Part shown: positions 12,139 through 23,415 of the stretch, piece by piece
Layout: every line of letters begins with the position of its first letter
Position numbering within the stretch: the first letter of the stretch is position 1
Source of the DNA: Mucor racemosus
Lineage: Eukaryota; Mucoromycota; Mucoromycetes; Mucorales; Mucoraceae
Direction of reading: 5' to 3'
Length of the DNA stretch: 64,000 nt
Assembly (NCBI GenBank): GCA_027405735.1
Contig: JAPEHQ010000002.1
Coordinates: forward strand, 3,422,501 to 3,486,500
The notes under the pieces: model-generated
The model's database searches: none
What the model saw: only the letters and a program-made list of their open reading frames with translations
Told to the model about the DNA's origin: nothing
Program-made: the position numbers and the translations under genes

Positions 12139-13056
12139 TCAAGCAGAGGAAAAGAGCTTTTTTTCAAAAACGTGTGCAGCTCGGCAGTGATCTGAAGCTT
12201 GACAGTTGCGACAAAAGTTAGACATAGTATCCCATTGTAAAAGAATCTTGCGAGGATCAGTTGCAAGAGGATCCCAAATGATTACACGGGCTAACTGCTC
12301 CAAGTGCTTTATGCCAGAACAAGTAGATCCAGGAGCATGTCTTTCCTGACACTGGTTTGCTGCAGGGTTGGTGACAGTCAGGTTTAGGGTAGCGTAGCCT
12401 TCGCCATGAAAGATACCATCTGTTTTAGAGATGCCATGATCTAAGACGCCTCCAAAATCCGACAAACGTTTTGCCATCGCTTCTTTAAGTTCAATTGCAG
12501 GAAGAAATGGAAGGTTTTCCAGCTTCAAGCGAACAATGGTTGCGTCAGCGGGGTAGGATGGGAAACCTTTGATAAAGGTACCATCTTCAAGAGTGATACC
12601 AGAATCGATGATGATCTGTCGACCTGGTGAAAAAGGAGTCCACATCGTTTCGAGGAATTCATGCCCGAGATATTTACGCGTTTGACGACGATAACCCAAA
12701 AAATCTTCAACAAATCCATTGTTGTCAGCTTCCTCGTTGAACTTGAGGAGTGCTTTGTTCAATAAGGATCTATCTTTTATAGGCGTGAGGTCGATTAGTA
12801 CCGAATCCTGTTCCATTCCCTTAATAAATGGACGAATAACAGCCAAAGGGGCAGGAGGTGTAGTGTCGTTAAGAGCGTTTTGAGCTGACTCTTCCTCGGT
12901 TACAGGTCGAGTTATGAGAGTTGGGTTGAAGGAAGCAATCTGTTCCTTTTTGTTATTGCCTTTTTTTCGAGATTTGACAACGCGAGTCCATAGCATAGGG
13001 CTCGTGCTGTTTGAATCGTTAGAATGCCGTTGATGTTGCTGTTGTGATTCTATCAT
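12139..13056 (-). CDS. LINE ORF1-like (gag/zinc-knuckle) protein, 3'-truncated
   Basis: Uninterrupted 305-codon frame starting MIESQQQHQRHSND. The middle matches, in order, the decayed ORF1 of the LINE relic at 46.0-46.6 kb: VLIDLTPIKDRSLLNKALLK versus TLIEITDIADTHALKK, KGFPSYPADATIV versus KDYPSFPNE, YATLNL versus YVVLNL, and LLQWDTMSNFCRNCQASDHC versus LLKWDDMP then CCYCQSPDHC. It ends inside the first zinc knuckle: after CRNCQASDHCRA the sequence departs and stops, so the second knuckle and all of ORF2 are missing. In LINEs of this kind ORF1 is an RNA-binding protein needed for retrotransposition. It is less AT-rich than its surroundings, as expected of an inserted element. Either a 3'-truncated LINE or a co-opted ORF1; the open frame is notable. 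Confidence 0.7.
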   Translation of the reverse strand: MIESQQQHQRHSNDSNSTSPMLWTRVVKSRKKGNNKKEQIASFNPTLITRPVTEEESAQNALNDTTPPAPLAVIRPFIKGMEQDSVLIDLTPIKDRSLLNKALLKFNEEADNNGFVEDFLGYRRQTRKYLGHEFLETMWTPFSPGRQIIIDSGITLEDGTFIKGFPSYPADATIVRLKLENLPFLPAIELKEAMAKRLSDFGGVLDHGISKTDGIFHGEGYATLNLTVTNPAANQCQERHAPGSTCSGIKHLEQLARVIIWDPLATDPRKILLQWDTMSNFCRNCQASDHCRAAHVFEKKLFSSA

Positions 13057-13753
13057 GAGAAAAAGGTTCAGCTCAAATCAAAAAGATTAAAACTAAAAGA
13101 TAAGAAATTAAATCCACGGAATTTTTTTGGCTTATTTATAAATTCCTGGATGCGGTTTTAAAACAGGGTATTTTTTTTTGACAATGATCACCCTTTCAAA
13201 AAAAAAAAAAATGTCGAACAATCTCCGGAAGCGGCCATCTAATAATATTTCCAAGCTGTAAATCTTTAGAAAATTTACTACCGGACAGCCCGGACGCGGT
13301 TGTTTAAATATTTCAAGCAGCTATAAGATGCAAGTATCGAAATTTCATACAAAAATTAAGGTTCGACTGCATTGCTATTAACTATTCAAAGGCTTATTTT
13401 AAGTAAAGCATAAATACAACCTACAACATTATTAGCCTAATAACGAATTTAACTTGAAAAGTATAAGATGATACAACCGGATTCAAAAAAAAAATCCATA
13501 AAATCGCAAATTTAAAGGATTTATATATAAAAGCACTACGGTCGACCTGTGCTGCACAAGATGATTTCGTTGTGCCTAGGTGGGCTGTACACTATAGCCT
13601 GACGAGTTGTTGCACCCACTGAATAATGGCTAAAAAGATAACAAGATGCACATGGGCACAACGAAAGAAACTACACACGAGCATAACAAAAAGCCTGTAT
13701 GCATGACATTAATCCCATGTGTGCATAATAGTAGAATTGTCCATAAGCATAAT
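13057..13753. other. Upstream of the ORF1-like frame; imperfect direct repeats
   Basis: Contains three related stretches around 13147, 13225 and 13285 sharing CGGA(A/C/T)GCGG followed by an AT-rich tail (for example CCGGAAGCGGCCATCTAATA and CCGGACGCGGTTGTTTAAAT). They may be the 5' leader of the LINE; no gene seen from 13340 to 13753. Confidence 0.4.
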
Positions 13754-14130
13754 TGATTTATCAAAATATGTTTAGGTTAAATAAGATTAGAAATTTAATC
13801 AAGTAAAGAGATATCGTTTATTGGAATGAAATTAATAGGGTTTATAGACTATTTGATTTGGGGAATTAATGGTGTGGTAAGGTAGTTTAGATGTTATTTA
13901 ATAGTAATGTGTCATGTTGGTATATCATGTTGGAATATCGCACTGGCGTATTATGCTTTTGTACCATGCTTCTATACCATGCTTCTATACCATGCTTCTA
14001 TACCATGCTTCTATACCATGCTTTTAGGAGCATTGTATAGTTAATATTTAATTAAGGAACTTCCGGTTCCGGATCTGTTATTGTTTACTTTTTTGGATTT
14101 GACATAATCCGGTTTAAGAATGATACATCA
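13754..14130 (-). mobile_element. Solo LTR, family LTR-B (copy 1)
   Basis: 377-bp element with ends TGATTTATC...GATACATCA and a perfect 5-bp duplication ATAAT on both sides (13749-13753 and 14131-14135). It is the inverse of the copy at 18957-19287. In the other copy the sense strand carries a TATA box, so this one is read on the minus strand. It contains a 13-bp minisatellite. No internal retrotransposon sequence adjoins it, so it is a solo LTR left by recombination. Confidence 0.85.
13962..14026. repeat. 13-bp minisatellite inside LTR-B copy 1
   Basis: About five tandem units of TACCATGCTTCTA. The homologous point of the second LTR-B copy has only about two diverged units, which accounts for most of the 46-bp length difference between the two LTRs. 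Confidence 0.85.
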
Positions 14131-14723
14131 ATAATGAGCTGATCGTATGGGCACAAATTGGTTTGTACATGAGCATCGTGCCGTTCTCAAAATTTTATTT
14201 CATTTTTTACTGGAATGGGGTTTTAAATTACATTTCCTTTTATTAATATAGATTCTAGAAAATACAATTTAATAAGTTGTTGATGTAGTAGAGTAATATA
14301 TGCAAGAACCAATATACTTACAATTATTATCATTTGTAAATATATATGTTTATAGCTATAACCTATAATGTTTACAGCAACAATGGTTTTTGCTTCAGCA
14401 TAAAATTAAATAAGACATCAAATTATTCTTTTTTTTTGTATTTCTATCACATTTAAAATTTTATCACTTTTCTGGAACATTTCGTGAGTTTGTAGCCAGT
14501 TCTAGCTTTTCATTGAGTAGATACAAATATCATTGCCTTCGATTTAATCTTAGAATGCGGTTAAATAAAAATATCAGTCCTCTAATATAGACTGCTACCT
14601 ATATTAAAAAAATTAATCCCTTATGTTACAGTAGCGGGCGTATTCATTTAAAGAAAAGAGTACTGGCTCAATAGTCTGCTATACTTTATCAAACAGTGGA
14701 TATATTCTTGGAATAATATAAAA
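14131..14723. other. Repeat-rich spacer; no gene recognised
   Basis: AT-rich sequence between LTR-B and the R1 repeat. No coding or repeat structure that I can define. Confidence 0.45.
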
Positions 14724-15960
14724 ACAAAGAGAGAAACAACACACGTAGAAAAGGATTTTCAAGGCTTTACATTATTTAGCACATTTAAAACCCTGATAAA
14801 TTGCACATTTCATCCACTGTAAAAGCAGCATTACGGCGCATGAACCATAAATTAAATAAAATAGGCAATATCTGTTATCATAGAAACATACATTTTTCTA
14901 GCAGAAAAACCGTCTATCGTATCATAGATTCGTTAAAAATCTGCAAAAACGAGCCCCCAGAGCGACACCGTAATTGAGCATAGCAAGATCGAACGGCTAA
15001 GTCTCTTGTACTATGGTATATACATCATCTAAGTTTTAAATAAAAATGAGTTTTTTTAACTTTTCTTATATTTAACCACGTACGGTCTGAAAACTCAGAC
15101 TTTGTAGCGGACATTTTTAGGGCTCATTTTATCCTTACCAATACTCATGATTTTTATCAAAAAACAGAAAAATCAAATTTTGATACCAAAATCAACATTT
15201 AAATATACTACAATGTGAGAGAAAATTGCAGCCATAGCTAATACACAACCTATAAAAGCTTAATATTAAATGTTAATTATTGAAACTTTGTACTTTTGTC
15301 CCAAAAACGGGTTTTTGGTTAAAGAATTTTCATGTAATATTTTACAATAAAAGTGTTTGTTGTTTTTTATTGAGCAAATAGAGCACTAAGTTCTGTGTAT
15401 GTGTATATTTTTGTTTTTATAATTGGTAGTATAATTAACTCTAGATTTGCAAAATCAAAAAAAAAATTAAAAAATGTCAAAATTGATGATCTGGACAAAA
15501 ATAATTTTCTAAATTAATATTCCGCTTATAAGCCTTGTAAGTCTTAAAAATAAGAGATTTTACGATATTTGAGAACTTTTTCAAGAATTTACGATGTTGT
15601 ACCCACTTGATTCAAGCTTATTACTGTAAATCTTTATACATGTTAATATTCTGTGGTAGTTTATTTGATGATAATATAGTCTTACTTTATAATTATTGCG
15701 TTGGAGGTGATTTACTGTACATTTAGTTTTCGTCTTATCGCCCCAATATTATAAACATAAACATGGGCATCACCGGAACCAATTGCCTCCTTTTTATCAT
15801 CCTCTTTGTCCCAAGCCAATGTATTCAATGATTCAATACTTTACCAGAACCAACATAAGTATATACAAATGGCTCTTCGGTATTTGGATTCAAATTTCAT
15901 AAATTAAATTGACTGGTTCCATCTACAGTAGTATCAAACGTATCATCAGCCCGCCTTATG
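14724..15960 (-). repeat. Dispersed repeat R1, copy 1 (inverse of copy 2)
   Basis: Roughly 1.2 kb that matches, in reverse complement, 19880-21044. A run such as GACTTACAAGGCTTATAAGC (minus strand) is shared by all three R1 copies. The unit consists of a dynein intermediate chain gene fragment, a conserved AT-rich non-coding block of about 600 bp, and a tail containing the ACGGCGTCGC/GGCTCGCTTTT motif. Boundaries are approximate. Confidence 0.75.
15722..15950 (-). pseudogene. Dynein intermediate chain fragment (R1 copy 1)
   Basis: Reading the minus strand gives TVDGTSQFNL, stop, NLNPNTEEPFVYTYVGSGKV, then LAWDKEDD and HVYVYNIG after a frameshift. The order and spacing match the WD40 part of cytoplasmic dynein intermediate chains (GTVDG-FDLWNLN-VGSGK-LNKLAWDK-DGHVYVYDIG). 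An in-frame TAG replaces the Trp of LWN, and a small insertion shifts frame before LAWDK. Not functional. Confidence 0.7.
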
Positions 15961-16339
15961 ATAAATGTCAATCTAAAATCAGAAACATCCCATTGTTGTC
16001 ATTGTTATAAGCTATGAAAAGCTTGATTTTTAATAATACAGCAGTTAAATAAAAGACAAAATGATACTAATTGCATATGGTAAGCATTCAACATCTAGGC
16101 GAGTTTGATGAAGAATGCTTTTGAACCCTTTTGAAAATCCTGAAACAAGCACAGCATCTTGGTCCTGTACTTTCTATCCATCAAAATGTCGCGATTTCCA
16201 CCATACAATAAATGGACCTTTTATCAATATCGACCTCGTTGTACATTGAGTATTAGTCTTTTACCAGTTGTATTTTCTCTGATTCATTAATATTCGGTCA
16301 TATTAAACGATAATGTATTAAATTATAATTTATGAGTAT

Positions 16340-17250
16340 AACTGTTGTATTCCATCTAGTATAATACGTTACCACCTTCTACAGTAGTACCAATGTATTT
16401 TACAATCTATTGACTACGACATGCACTGAAGTACAAAGTCTTGATATCGGATATAAGAAACTTCTAGCATACCAAGTTTAATCCAGTAATTACCAAGGAC
16501 GCTTGGACCTCAATTATGACACCATATTATTTTATCCCAGCGGTTAATCAATCAAGTATCTTGTTTAGGACATAGACTAGACTGGGTACATGTATTACTA
16601 GTAGAAGTGCTCAAAGGGTTATTTAGACATGATTCTTAACATAGAATGATGAGTATAAGGTGATAATAATGTATGCCAATTTTATTTCATTTAATTATGT
16701 TACATTTAGTCTATGATGAAATGGTGTAGCCTGAGATCCTGAAGTGAGCCAATTAATTATAAACTCGTGCCTGGGAATGGAATTCAAATATTCCATTTGT
16801 ATAAACATTCACTGTCTAAAGTTAATCAAGCATGAAGATCCTATATACTTAACTTGATTGTATCCTACTAAACTTGCTCTGGCCAACCTATTATATCATC
16901 ATGTCGTAATCAACTAGTTCCTCAAGACGATGAAATCATCCTTTCATACACTCTGTATTGTAGACTCTATATCCACGCTTCCAAAACATATAAATACCCT
17001 GAATCCTGATGTCGTTCGAGATGGATCCATTATCTTTTTTAACTACAATATACTCAATAAATATATCTAGTTTCAACTTTATTTTCTAGTTATTCATTGT
17101 GTATATTTAAAAATATCTATCAAATCAGCATCGAAGCGCATTCAGCGCAGCATTGCAACAACCAACAAGGCAATTTAAAAATTCTGCAAGAACGGTTAAA
17201 TTATGATTGATCCATTTCAATCCATAGATTACCATCAAACAGATCCAGTG
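16340..17250 (-). repeat. Dispersed repeat R2, copy 1 (interrupted by LTR-A)
   Basis: Reverse complement of the region at 50.8-51.9 kb: shared blocks include TAATTACCAAGGACGCTTGG / ATTATGACACCATATTATTT around 16490-16530 and CAATCCATAGATTACCATCA around 17220. The other part of the repeat resumes at 18007 after the LTR. Fragments of conceptual translation look protein-like (minus strand YIRYQDFVLQ in one frame, DIKTLYFSACRSQ in another) but no frame is sustained and I do not recognise a family. Confidence 0.65.
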
Positions 17251-18006
17251 TGCAGTAAATGACGAAGTTATTTACTAAAATAAAAAAATATAAAAAATAA
17301 AAGCAGTAGAAATACAATTATAATCAGCTAAATTTTTTACTACAAAAGATTTCTAAAGAGTTAAAATAATTGAAAAGTATGAGGGTATTTATAGTGATTT
17401 GGAGAACTTGGATACCATCAAACTTGAATGGATGTGTATTAAGCAATCTTCCAGTTTTGAGTACATTGTTATTGATTTGATATTTTAAGGGGTAAATTAT
17501 GTAGAGCATTGACCATAAGGAATTGATGTCAAGTGTGACAATATCGACCTTTTGGGAAATGGTTGTTTTGTTTATTTTTGTTATATCTATTTTATGTAAC
17601 CTTGATTTTTAAGGGGTAGTTTTTATATGCTTGAATCTTATTTGTATTGATAGTGCAACTTCAATATAGATGAGTAGTTGACTAAATTGATATCTTTGTT
17701 TATTAATGTTATTGATTTGGATAGAATTCTGTTTTGATATATCTGTCATTTGTGTAATTGATTGCGCCGTGATCAAGGGTGCTATCATCTACACGACATG
17801 TATTGTTCAAAAAGATATTTCATATTTTTAGCATTATGCGTTTGTTATTGTGTTCAATTGAAACGTTTGTTTATTATTGTGTTCAATTGAATCGTCTGTT
17901 TATTATTGTTGTTCACATTTCAAGTGGCATCATATTTTATGAGCAACGCTTGGAATTTAAGTTGTTTTATTTTTATCAAGCGTTTTTAGTATTTAATTCC
18001 ACTGCA
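17251..18006 (-). mobile_element. Solo LTR, family LTR-A (copy 1)
   Basis: 756 bp bounded by TGCAGT...ACTGCA. Flanks CAGTG (17246-17250) and CAATG (18007-18011) are a 5-bp duplication with one mutation. It is the inverse of the copy at 50937-51662. The R2 copy at 50.8 kb shows the uninterrupted target (CCATT/AATGG context), confirming the insertion boundary. Confidence 0.85.
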
Positions 18007-18118
18007 CAATGGTTTAATATAGTACCTCAAATTGCATCTCAAGATTTCAATGTCAAATCAATATAAAAAGTCATACTTTTATATCTAAATATATAATATC
18101 TTGTTTTTATTAATCAGT
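18007..18118 (-). repeat. R2 copy 1, continuation beyond LTR-A
   Basis: Reverse complement of about 50765-50862, for instance ATATTGATTTGACATTGA on the minus strand. This shows that R2 was contiguous before LTR-A inserted. Confidence 0.7.
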
Positions 18119-18956
18119 TTACTACGGCCAAACTATGCTTCCCATGGGCATACTGATCTGCACAGATGGGCAGAATAAATTTTTTTATGCAGATCAGGCA
18201 GCCCAGATGAGCAGAGCAATGAGATCAAAGCTTTTTAATCAATTTACTAAGGTATTATATCAATCATAATATAATTAATAATGAAGATTATAATGATGGT
18301 GTAAAGCAGATGTGAGTTACTCTGATTCAACAGAATAATTGCCTTATTGACGAGATACATTAATTTGAAATTTGGGGTTTGAAATAGTTCTTCTACCCAT
18401 GTTCTTCTTTCGGGGACCAAATGGAAGCAACGACAACAACCTGTTTGGAACACTAAAAGTATTGATGCATTTGTAAATTTCTGTGTGTAACACACAAAAT
18501 CGACTAATGTAGGATTATTTTTCTTTTTTCTTCGCCACTTTCCCCAGATCTTTTATTTATGTTTAAAACTACAATGAAAAGACGAATATTTTTTATAAAC
18601 TGAAATCAAGTGCAAGTACAAGCACATGTTTTTCCTGTGCTGAACTAGGTAGTATTTCTCCACATAATAAATTAAAAGTCATCTCATTTGAAACCATGCC
18701 ATGCAATTCAAATAAGAGATTATGAATATAAACCATAAATAACCAAGGATATTCTAATGTATCAAAGATACCAAGGGTATTCATAATGTGTTGTATTATA
18801 AATAAAAAAAACCTAAAAATTTCATGCGAATCAAATAGAACAAGTAAGGGCTGTTCTGAACGCATGATTGACAACCTCAGTTGTCAAAAACCAATTTAAG
18901 AGCCGCCCTTGATCAAGTAAATTAAGGACTCAACAACCCAACAATATATTCAAAAT
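18119..18956. other. No gene recognised
   Basis: AT-rich spacer between R2 and LTR-B copy 2. Open frames of 80-90 codons on the minus strand have no motif and biased low-complexity composition. Confidence 0.45.
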
Positions 18957-19287
18957 TGATATATCATTCTTAAACCGGATCATGTCAAATCCAAAAAAGT
19001 AAACAATAACAGATCCGGAAGTTTCTTAATTAAATATCAACTATACAATGCTCCTAGAAGCATGGTATAAAAGCATGGTGTAAAGCAGAATACGCCAGTG
19101 CGATATTCCAACATGATATACCAACATAACACATTACTATTAAATAATATCTAAACTACCTTATCACATCATTAATTCCCCAAATCAAATAGTATATAAA
19201 CCCTATTAATTTCATTCCAATAAACGATATCTCTTTACTTGATTAAATTTCTAATTTTATTTAACCTAAACATATTTTGATAAATCA
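18957..19287 (+). mobile_element. Solo LTR, family LTR-B (copy 2)
   Basis: 331 bp with ends TGATATATC...GATAAATCA and a perfect 5-bp duplication AAAAT (18952-18956 and 19288-19292). A TATA box (AGTATATAAACCC) at about 19190 and following ATTTCATTCC suggest the transcription start of the parent retrotransposon. About 4.8 kb from and inverted relative to copy 1; the perfect, different target duplications show two independent insertions rather than a large palindrome. Confidence 0.87.
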
Positions 19288-19879
19288 AAAATTGCGGAAT
19301 AACTGAAAGTCGACAGAACAACTGCCAGACAAATATCAATAACCAAATAATATAAATAGAGAAGTAGAAATAGTATTTTATTGTAGATTATCCATAATTA
19401 AATAAAGAAGGATTTAAACAGTATCTCTTATAAAGCTTTTTTATAAAATTTTACTCCTTTTTACTGCATTTCCTATTGTTTATTTGAAATGAATCATTAA
19501 CCTTTAATGTTAGGGTGCGTTATAATATCGTTCTCGAACAAAAAAAAAAGCATACAAGTCTTAGTTATTTTATTCCATCATCTACATTATAATCAATGTT
19601 TTTTGGCCTAATGTCGATATCTACCTGCAGAAAACTTGGTTATTATAAATGTATGTATAGTATTCACTTGATTTGAATGAATGAATAAACTTATGTTAAT
19701 TTATTTAGTTTCTAAAAAATATTTGTTTCTATTTAGTGGCCAACAACAGCCAAGGAGAGAAAAACGAGATGTTGACTTGTATACCACTACCGACTTCTAT
19801 CAAAGGTACACCATAATTATTACGTATTAGCTTATTATTAATTAATAATTGATTTTACTAATAAATCAATTTTTATAGG
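19288..19879. other. No intact gene; region upstream of R1 copy 2
   Basis: AT-rich. A short stretch near 19740-19806 (conceptual QQQPRREKRDVDLYTTTDFY) is bounded by a possible GGTACA donor and may be another exon remnant, but I cannot assign it. Confidence 0.35.
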
Positions 19880-21044
19880 TCAAAAGTAAGTTTGTTCTGG
19901 TAAAGTATTGAATAAGTTGGCTTGGGACAAAGAGGGTAAAAAGGTGATAATAGGTCCCAGTGATGGCCACGTTTATGTTTGTGATATTGGAGAAGAGGTA
20001 AGACTAAAACTTAATGTAAATCACCTCTATCGCATTAATTATCAAGTAAGACTATATTATCATCAAATAAACTACCACAGAATATTAACATGTATAAAGA
20101 TTTACAGTAATAAGCTTGAATCAAGTGGGTACAACATCGTAAATTCTTGAAAAAGTTCTCAAATATCGTAAAATCTCTTATTTTTAAGACTTACAAGGCT
20201 TATAAGCGGAATATTAATTTAGAAAATTATTTTTGTCCAGATCATCAATTTTGACATTTTTTAATTTTTTTTTTTTGATTTTGCAAATCTAGAGTTAATT
20301 ATACTACCAATTATAAAAACAAAAATATACACATACACAGAACTTAGTGCTCTATTTGCTCAATAAAAAACAACAAACACTTTTATTGTAAAATATTATA
20401 TGAAAATCCTTTAATCAAAAACCCGTTTTTGGGCTAAAAGTACAAATTTTCATTACTTAACATTTAATATTAAGCTTTTATAAAATGTGTATTAACTATG
20501 GCTACAATTTTCTCTCACAATGTAGTATATTTAAACGTTGATTTTGGTATTAAAATTTGATTTTTCTGTTTTTTGATCTAAATCATGAGTGTTGGTAAGG
20601 ATAAAATGAGCCTCGAAAATGTCCGCTACAAATTCTGAATTTTCAGACCGTATATGGTTAAATATAAGAAAAGTAAAAAAAAAGACGCTTTTTTATTTAA
20701 AACTTAGATATATACCATAGTGTAAGGTCTAAGAGGAGACTTACTGTAGCCGTTCGATCTTGGTATGATGCTCAATTACGGCGTCGCTCTGTGGGCTCGC
20801 TTTTACAATTTTTTAATAAATATATAGCATGACAGACGGTTTTTCTGGTAGTAGAAAAATGTATGTTTCTATGATAACAGTTATTGCCTATTTTGTTTAT
20901 ACGTTTATGGTTCATGGTTCATGCGCTGTAATACTACTTTTACATTGGCTGAAATAAGCAATTTAGCAGGGTTTTTAATTGCGCTAAATAATGTAATAAA
21001 GCCTTGAAAATCCTTTTCTACGTGTGTTGTTTCTTTCTATTGTC
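19880..21044 (+). repeat. Dispersed repeat R1, copy 2
   Basis: Begins with a dynein intermediate chain fragment, continues through the conserved non-coding block (20010-20700) and ends with the GGCGTCGC...GGCTCGCTTTT motif (about 20780-20815) and CCTTTTCTACGTGTGTTGTT near 21025. Matches copy 1 in inverse orientation along its length and copy 3 (29.4-30.65 kb) in direct orientation. Confidence 0.78.
19885..19999 (+). pseudogene. Dynein intermediate chain fragment (R1 copy 2)
   Basis: Conceptual translation SGKVLNKLAWDKEGKKVIIG then PSDGHVYVCDIGEEV, ending at a well-formed GTAAGA splice donor at about 20000. This is one WD40 repeat of cytoplasmic dynein intermediate chain. The flanking exons are absent, so it is a gene fragment with its exon boundary preserved, which indicates a DNA-level rather than cDNA-derived copy. 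Confidence 0.72.
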
Positions 21045-22469
21045 ACATCTAATGGACCCCTATCCATTAGATCGAATCACACAATCCCAATAACTATATA
21101 AACCTGTATTTAATTCATTCTAATAAGCGGTATTTTTTACGTTGATTTTAATTTGCAAAGTCTCAATAAATCACTCCTGGCGTAACACTTATGAAATCAA
21201 ATGATAACTTAAAATTAAATTTTAAAGTTACATTTAATATGCAGTAAATGTGTAAATGAAATTTCTTAATTTTATTAGCTAAAACAAATTTTTGAAGGAG
21301 TTTAGTACACATTTTTTTAAAAAAAAACCTCTCTTCCTCAGATTGAAAAAATATAGTTGTTGGAAAAATGATTGTAATCAATGGATATTGAACCAAATAG
21401 GCTGAAAGTTTTGAAATATGTAATACGGCTGTATCAGTATCAAATATCTTGATTTTAGTTTTCAGGAATTGTTTAGTCTTGACTAGGAGCAAAACGTCCA
21501 CTTTTTCACACTTTTGGGAAGCTGTGTGTTACATTTTGGAGCATGGAGAGTACAATTAATGACAAGGAAATCGATGACGTTACTAAAAGAATCTCAACAC
21601 GTTTAAAATAATCCTTCTTAAGAACCGAGTTATCATTGATCGTCGTTTTATGCAAATTTTATTGTGTAAAATGTATTTTAAATTTGATGTAATATTGCTT
21701 CAGAGTTTTTTTTTTTTGAAATTGGTAAAAATATTAATGATTTCGAAGTAAGGATTCTTTGTAGTTTTTTTTTTTCGTAATGTGATATGATGGAGGCAGT
21801 TTTCAAGCATACATACTAAATAATGATAGAACCTAAAACCATTTACTAATAACTTCTAATTATAAATTGCCTGTTGGAGTGTACATGCAAATTTTTGCGT
21901 CTCTGATATCTGATACATATTAAAAATATTGCGCAATTTATCAATACATTTTTTTTCACAAAATGGCTATCATGCAACTAATTTAATTCTGTTGGAATAA
22001 TTTAATCTTGTCAATATCATTACATACTCAATCTCTACAAAATTATTGAGTAATTTTATGTAATATATATTTTCTTTGATCAAGCAAATATAACATACGT
22101 ATAACACTTGTTCAAATTCGATTTGTCGAGCATATTTCTTTGCATATTATTCAAATTATGCATACATTATTGATTAATTACTATATACTCTTTATTGATT
22201 ACGACAAGTTGATCGTAAGTGACCTTCTACAAGAATTTTGGTTTATTGTGGCCACCATTTCGTGCCAAATATGTGAAGCCCATTTTTCCTTTAAGCCCAA
22301 TTTTATTACTATATTAACATGTGGTAGTTCAATTCTTGGGTACACCACGTTGATGAAGGGATGCCTTGTTTTGCAGTCCGCGCATATTCAGGTAAATTTT
22401 GAGCAGAAGCCAAGTATTTCTGTATACTTTATCCTTCTTCTTTCTTCTTTCATATCTTTTCTATCTGAT
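21045..22469. other. Intergenic upstream of BOS1; no gene recognised
   Basis: AT-rich, T-runs at 21705 and 21765. A TATA-like TATATAAACC at about 21092 has no assignable gene. Long frames leading into the BOS1 start are not conserved in type. Confidence 0.45.
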
Positions 22470-23407
22470 ATGAACTCTTTATATAATAATGCTTTAAAGC
22501 AAAGCCATGCCCTTCAGAAAGATTTAGACAGTAAGCACTAAAACATGTATTTAGATGATAGATAATATATCAACTTATATTCTTTGTAGAATTTCAGTCA
22601 GGTCAAGACGCTTCTGCAGGTTTGCAAGGTAAAATTCATATAACACCATACACAACAGCTGCTAAATATTGAATTATAGGCCAGATATCAGCTTCATTTA
22701 ACACCTTACAAAGATCTATTGATGACTATGACAATTTGGCTAAAAGAGAATTAATACCTGTAAAGAAGGAAACTGCTTTAACGTAAGTATTTCCTCTAGA
22801 TTTAATTGCTATGCTTACTTAAATCATGATATTAAACAATAGACGAGTTACCAAGTTTAGACAAGATTTACAAGAGATGAAAGTACGATTTGAAGCTACC
22901 AAAAAGCAACAAGAATCACAAAAACTTGAGCAAAGCAGGGATAGTTTATTGAGACGACCAAATAGAGGCACTAATATTGTAAGTTTTCTTAACATATTGA
23001 TGCTATATTGCGAAACTAATTCTTTCTATGAAGCCCGAACATCCATACCAACCATTATCTCGAGACGAATTTGCATTACGTGAGCAATCATTTGCTCACA
23101 ATACAGATTCACAGTTGGATGATTTTATCGGTCAAGCACAGAACTTATTAGAGAATTTAACAGATCAACATAGTATTTTAAAGGTAAAAAAAAAGAGGGA
23201 TATATCCAAGCATTTAGTAAATTAATGCAATTTTTTTTTTTACAGAAAACACAAAAGAAGATTTTGGATACAGCAAATCATTTAGGATTATCTCAAAACG
23301 TTATTCGTTACATTGAAAGAAGATCAGCACAAGATAAATGGATATTTTATGGTGGTATGATCATTACTTTATTATGTTTATGGGCTATTGTACATTTTAT
23401 TGCATAA
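22470..23407 (+). CDS. bos1: Golgi SNARE Bos1 (membrin-type Qb SNARE)
   Basis: v-SNARE for ER-Golgi vesicle fusion. Six exons: 22470-22530, 22590-22628, 22680-22782, 22843-22978, 23034-23183, 23246-23407; 216 residues. The start MNSLYNNALKQSHALQKDLD and the following GLQGQISASFNTLQRSIDDY are characteristic of Bos1. A middle coiled-coil (RVTKFRQDLQEMKVRFEATK) is followed by the SNARE motif (REQSFAHNTDSQLDDFIGQA ... SILKKTQKKILDTANHLGLS) and the membrane-proximal RRSAQDKWIFYGGM with a single C-terminal transmembrane anchor (residues about 196-216). The two basic and glutamine-bearing layers are compatible with a Qb SNARE. Introns are 51-62 nt and phases check. It runs tail to tail with the next gene; the stop codons are 8 bp apart. 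Confidence 0.93.
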
Positions 23408-23415
23408 AAATATAA

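Noticed and set aside
13754..21044. A single large palindrome or inverted duplication of 13.7-21.0 kb
   Set aside because: The LTR-B pair and the R1 pair have different symmetry centres (about 16.5 and 17.9 kb), and the LTRs have individual target duplications, so these are separate inverted copies.
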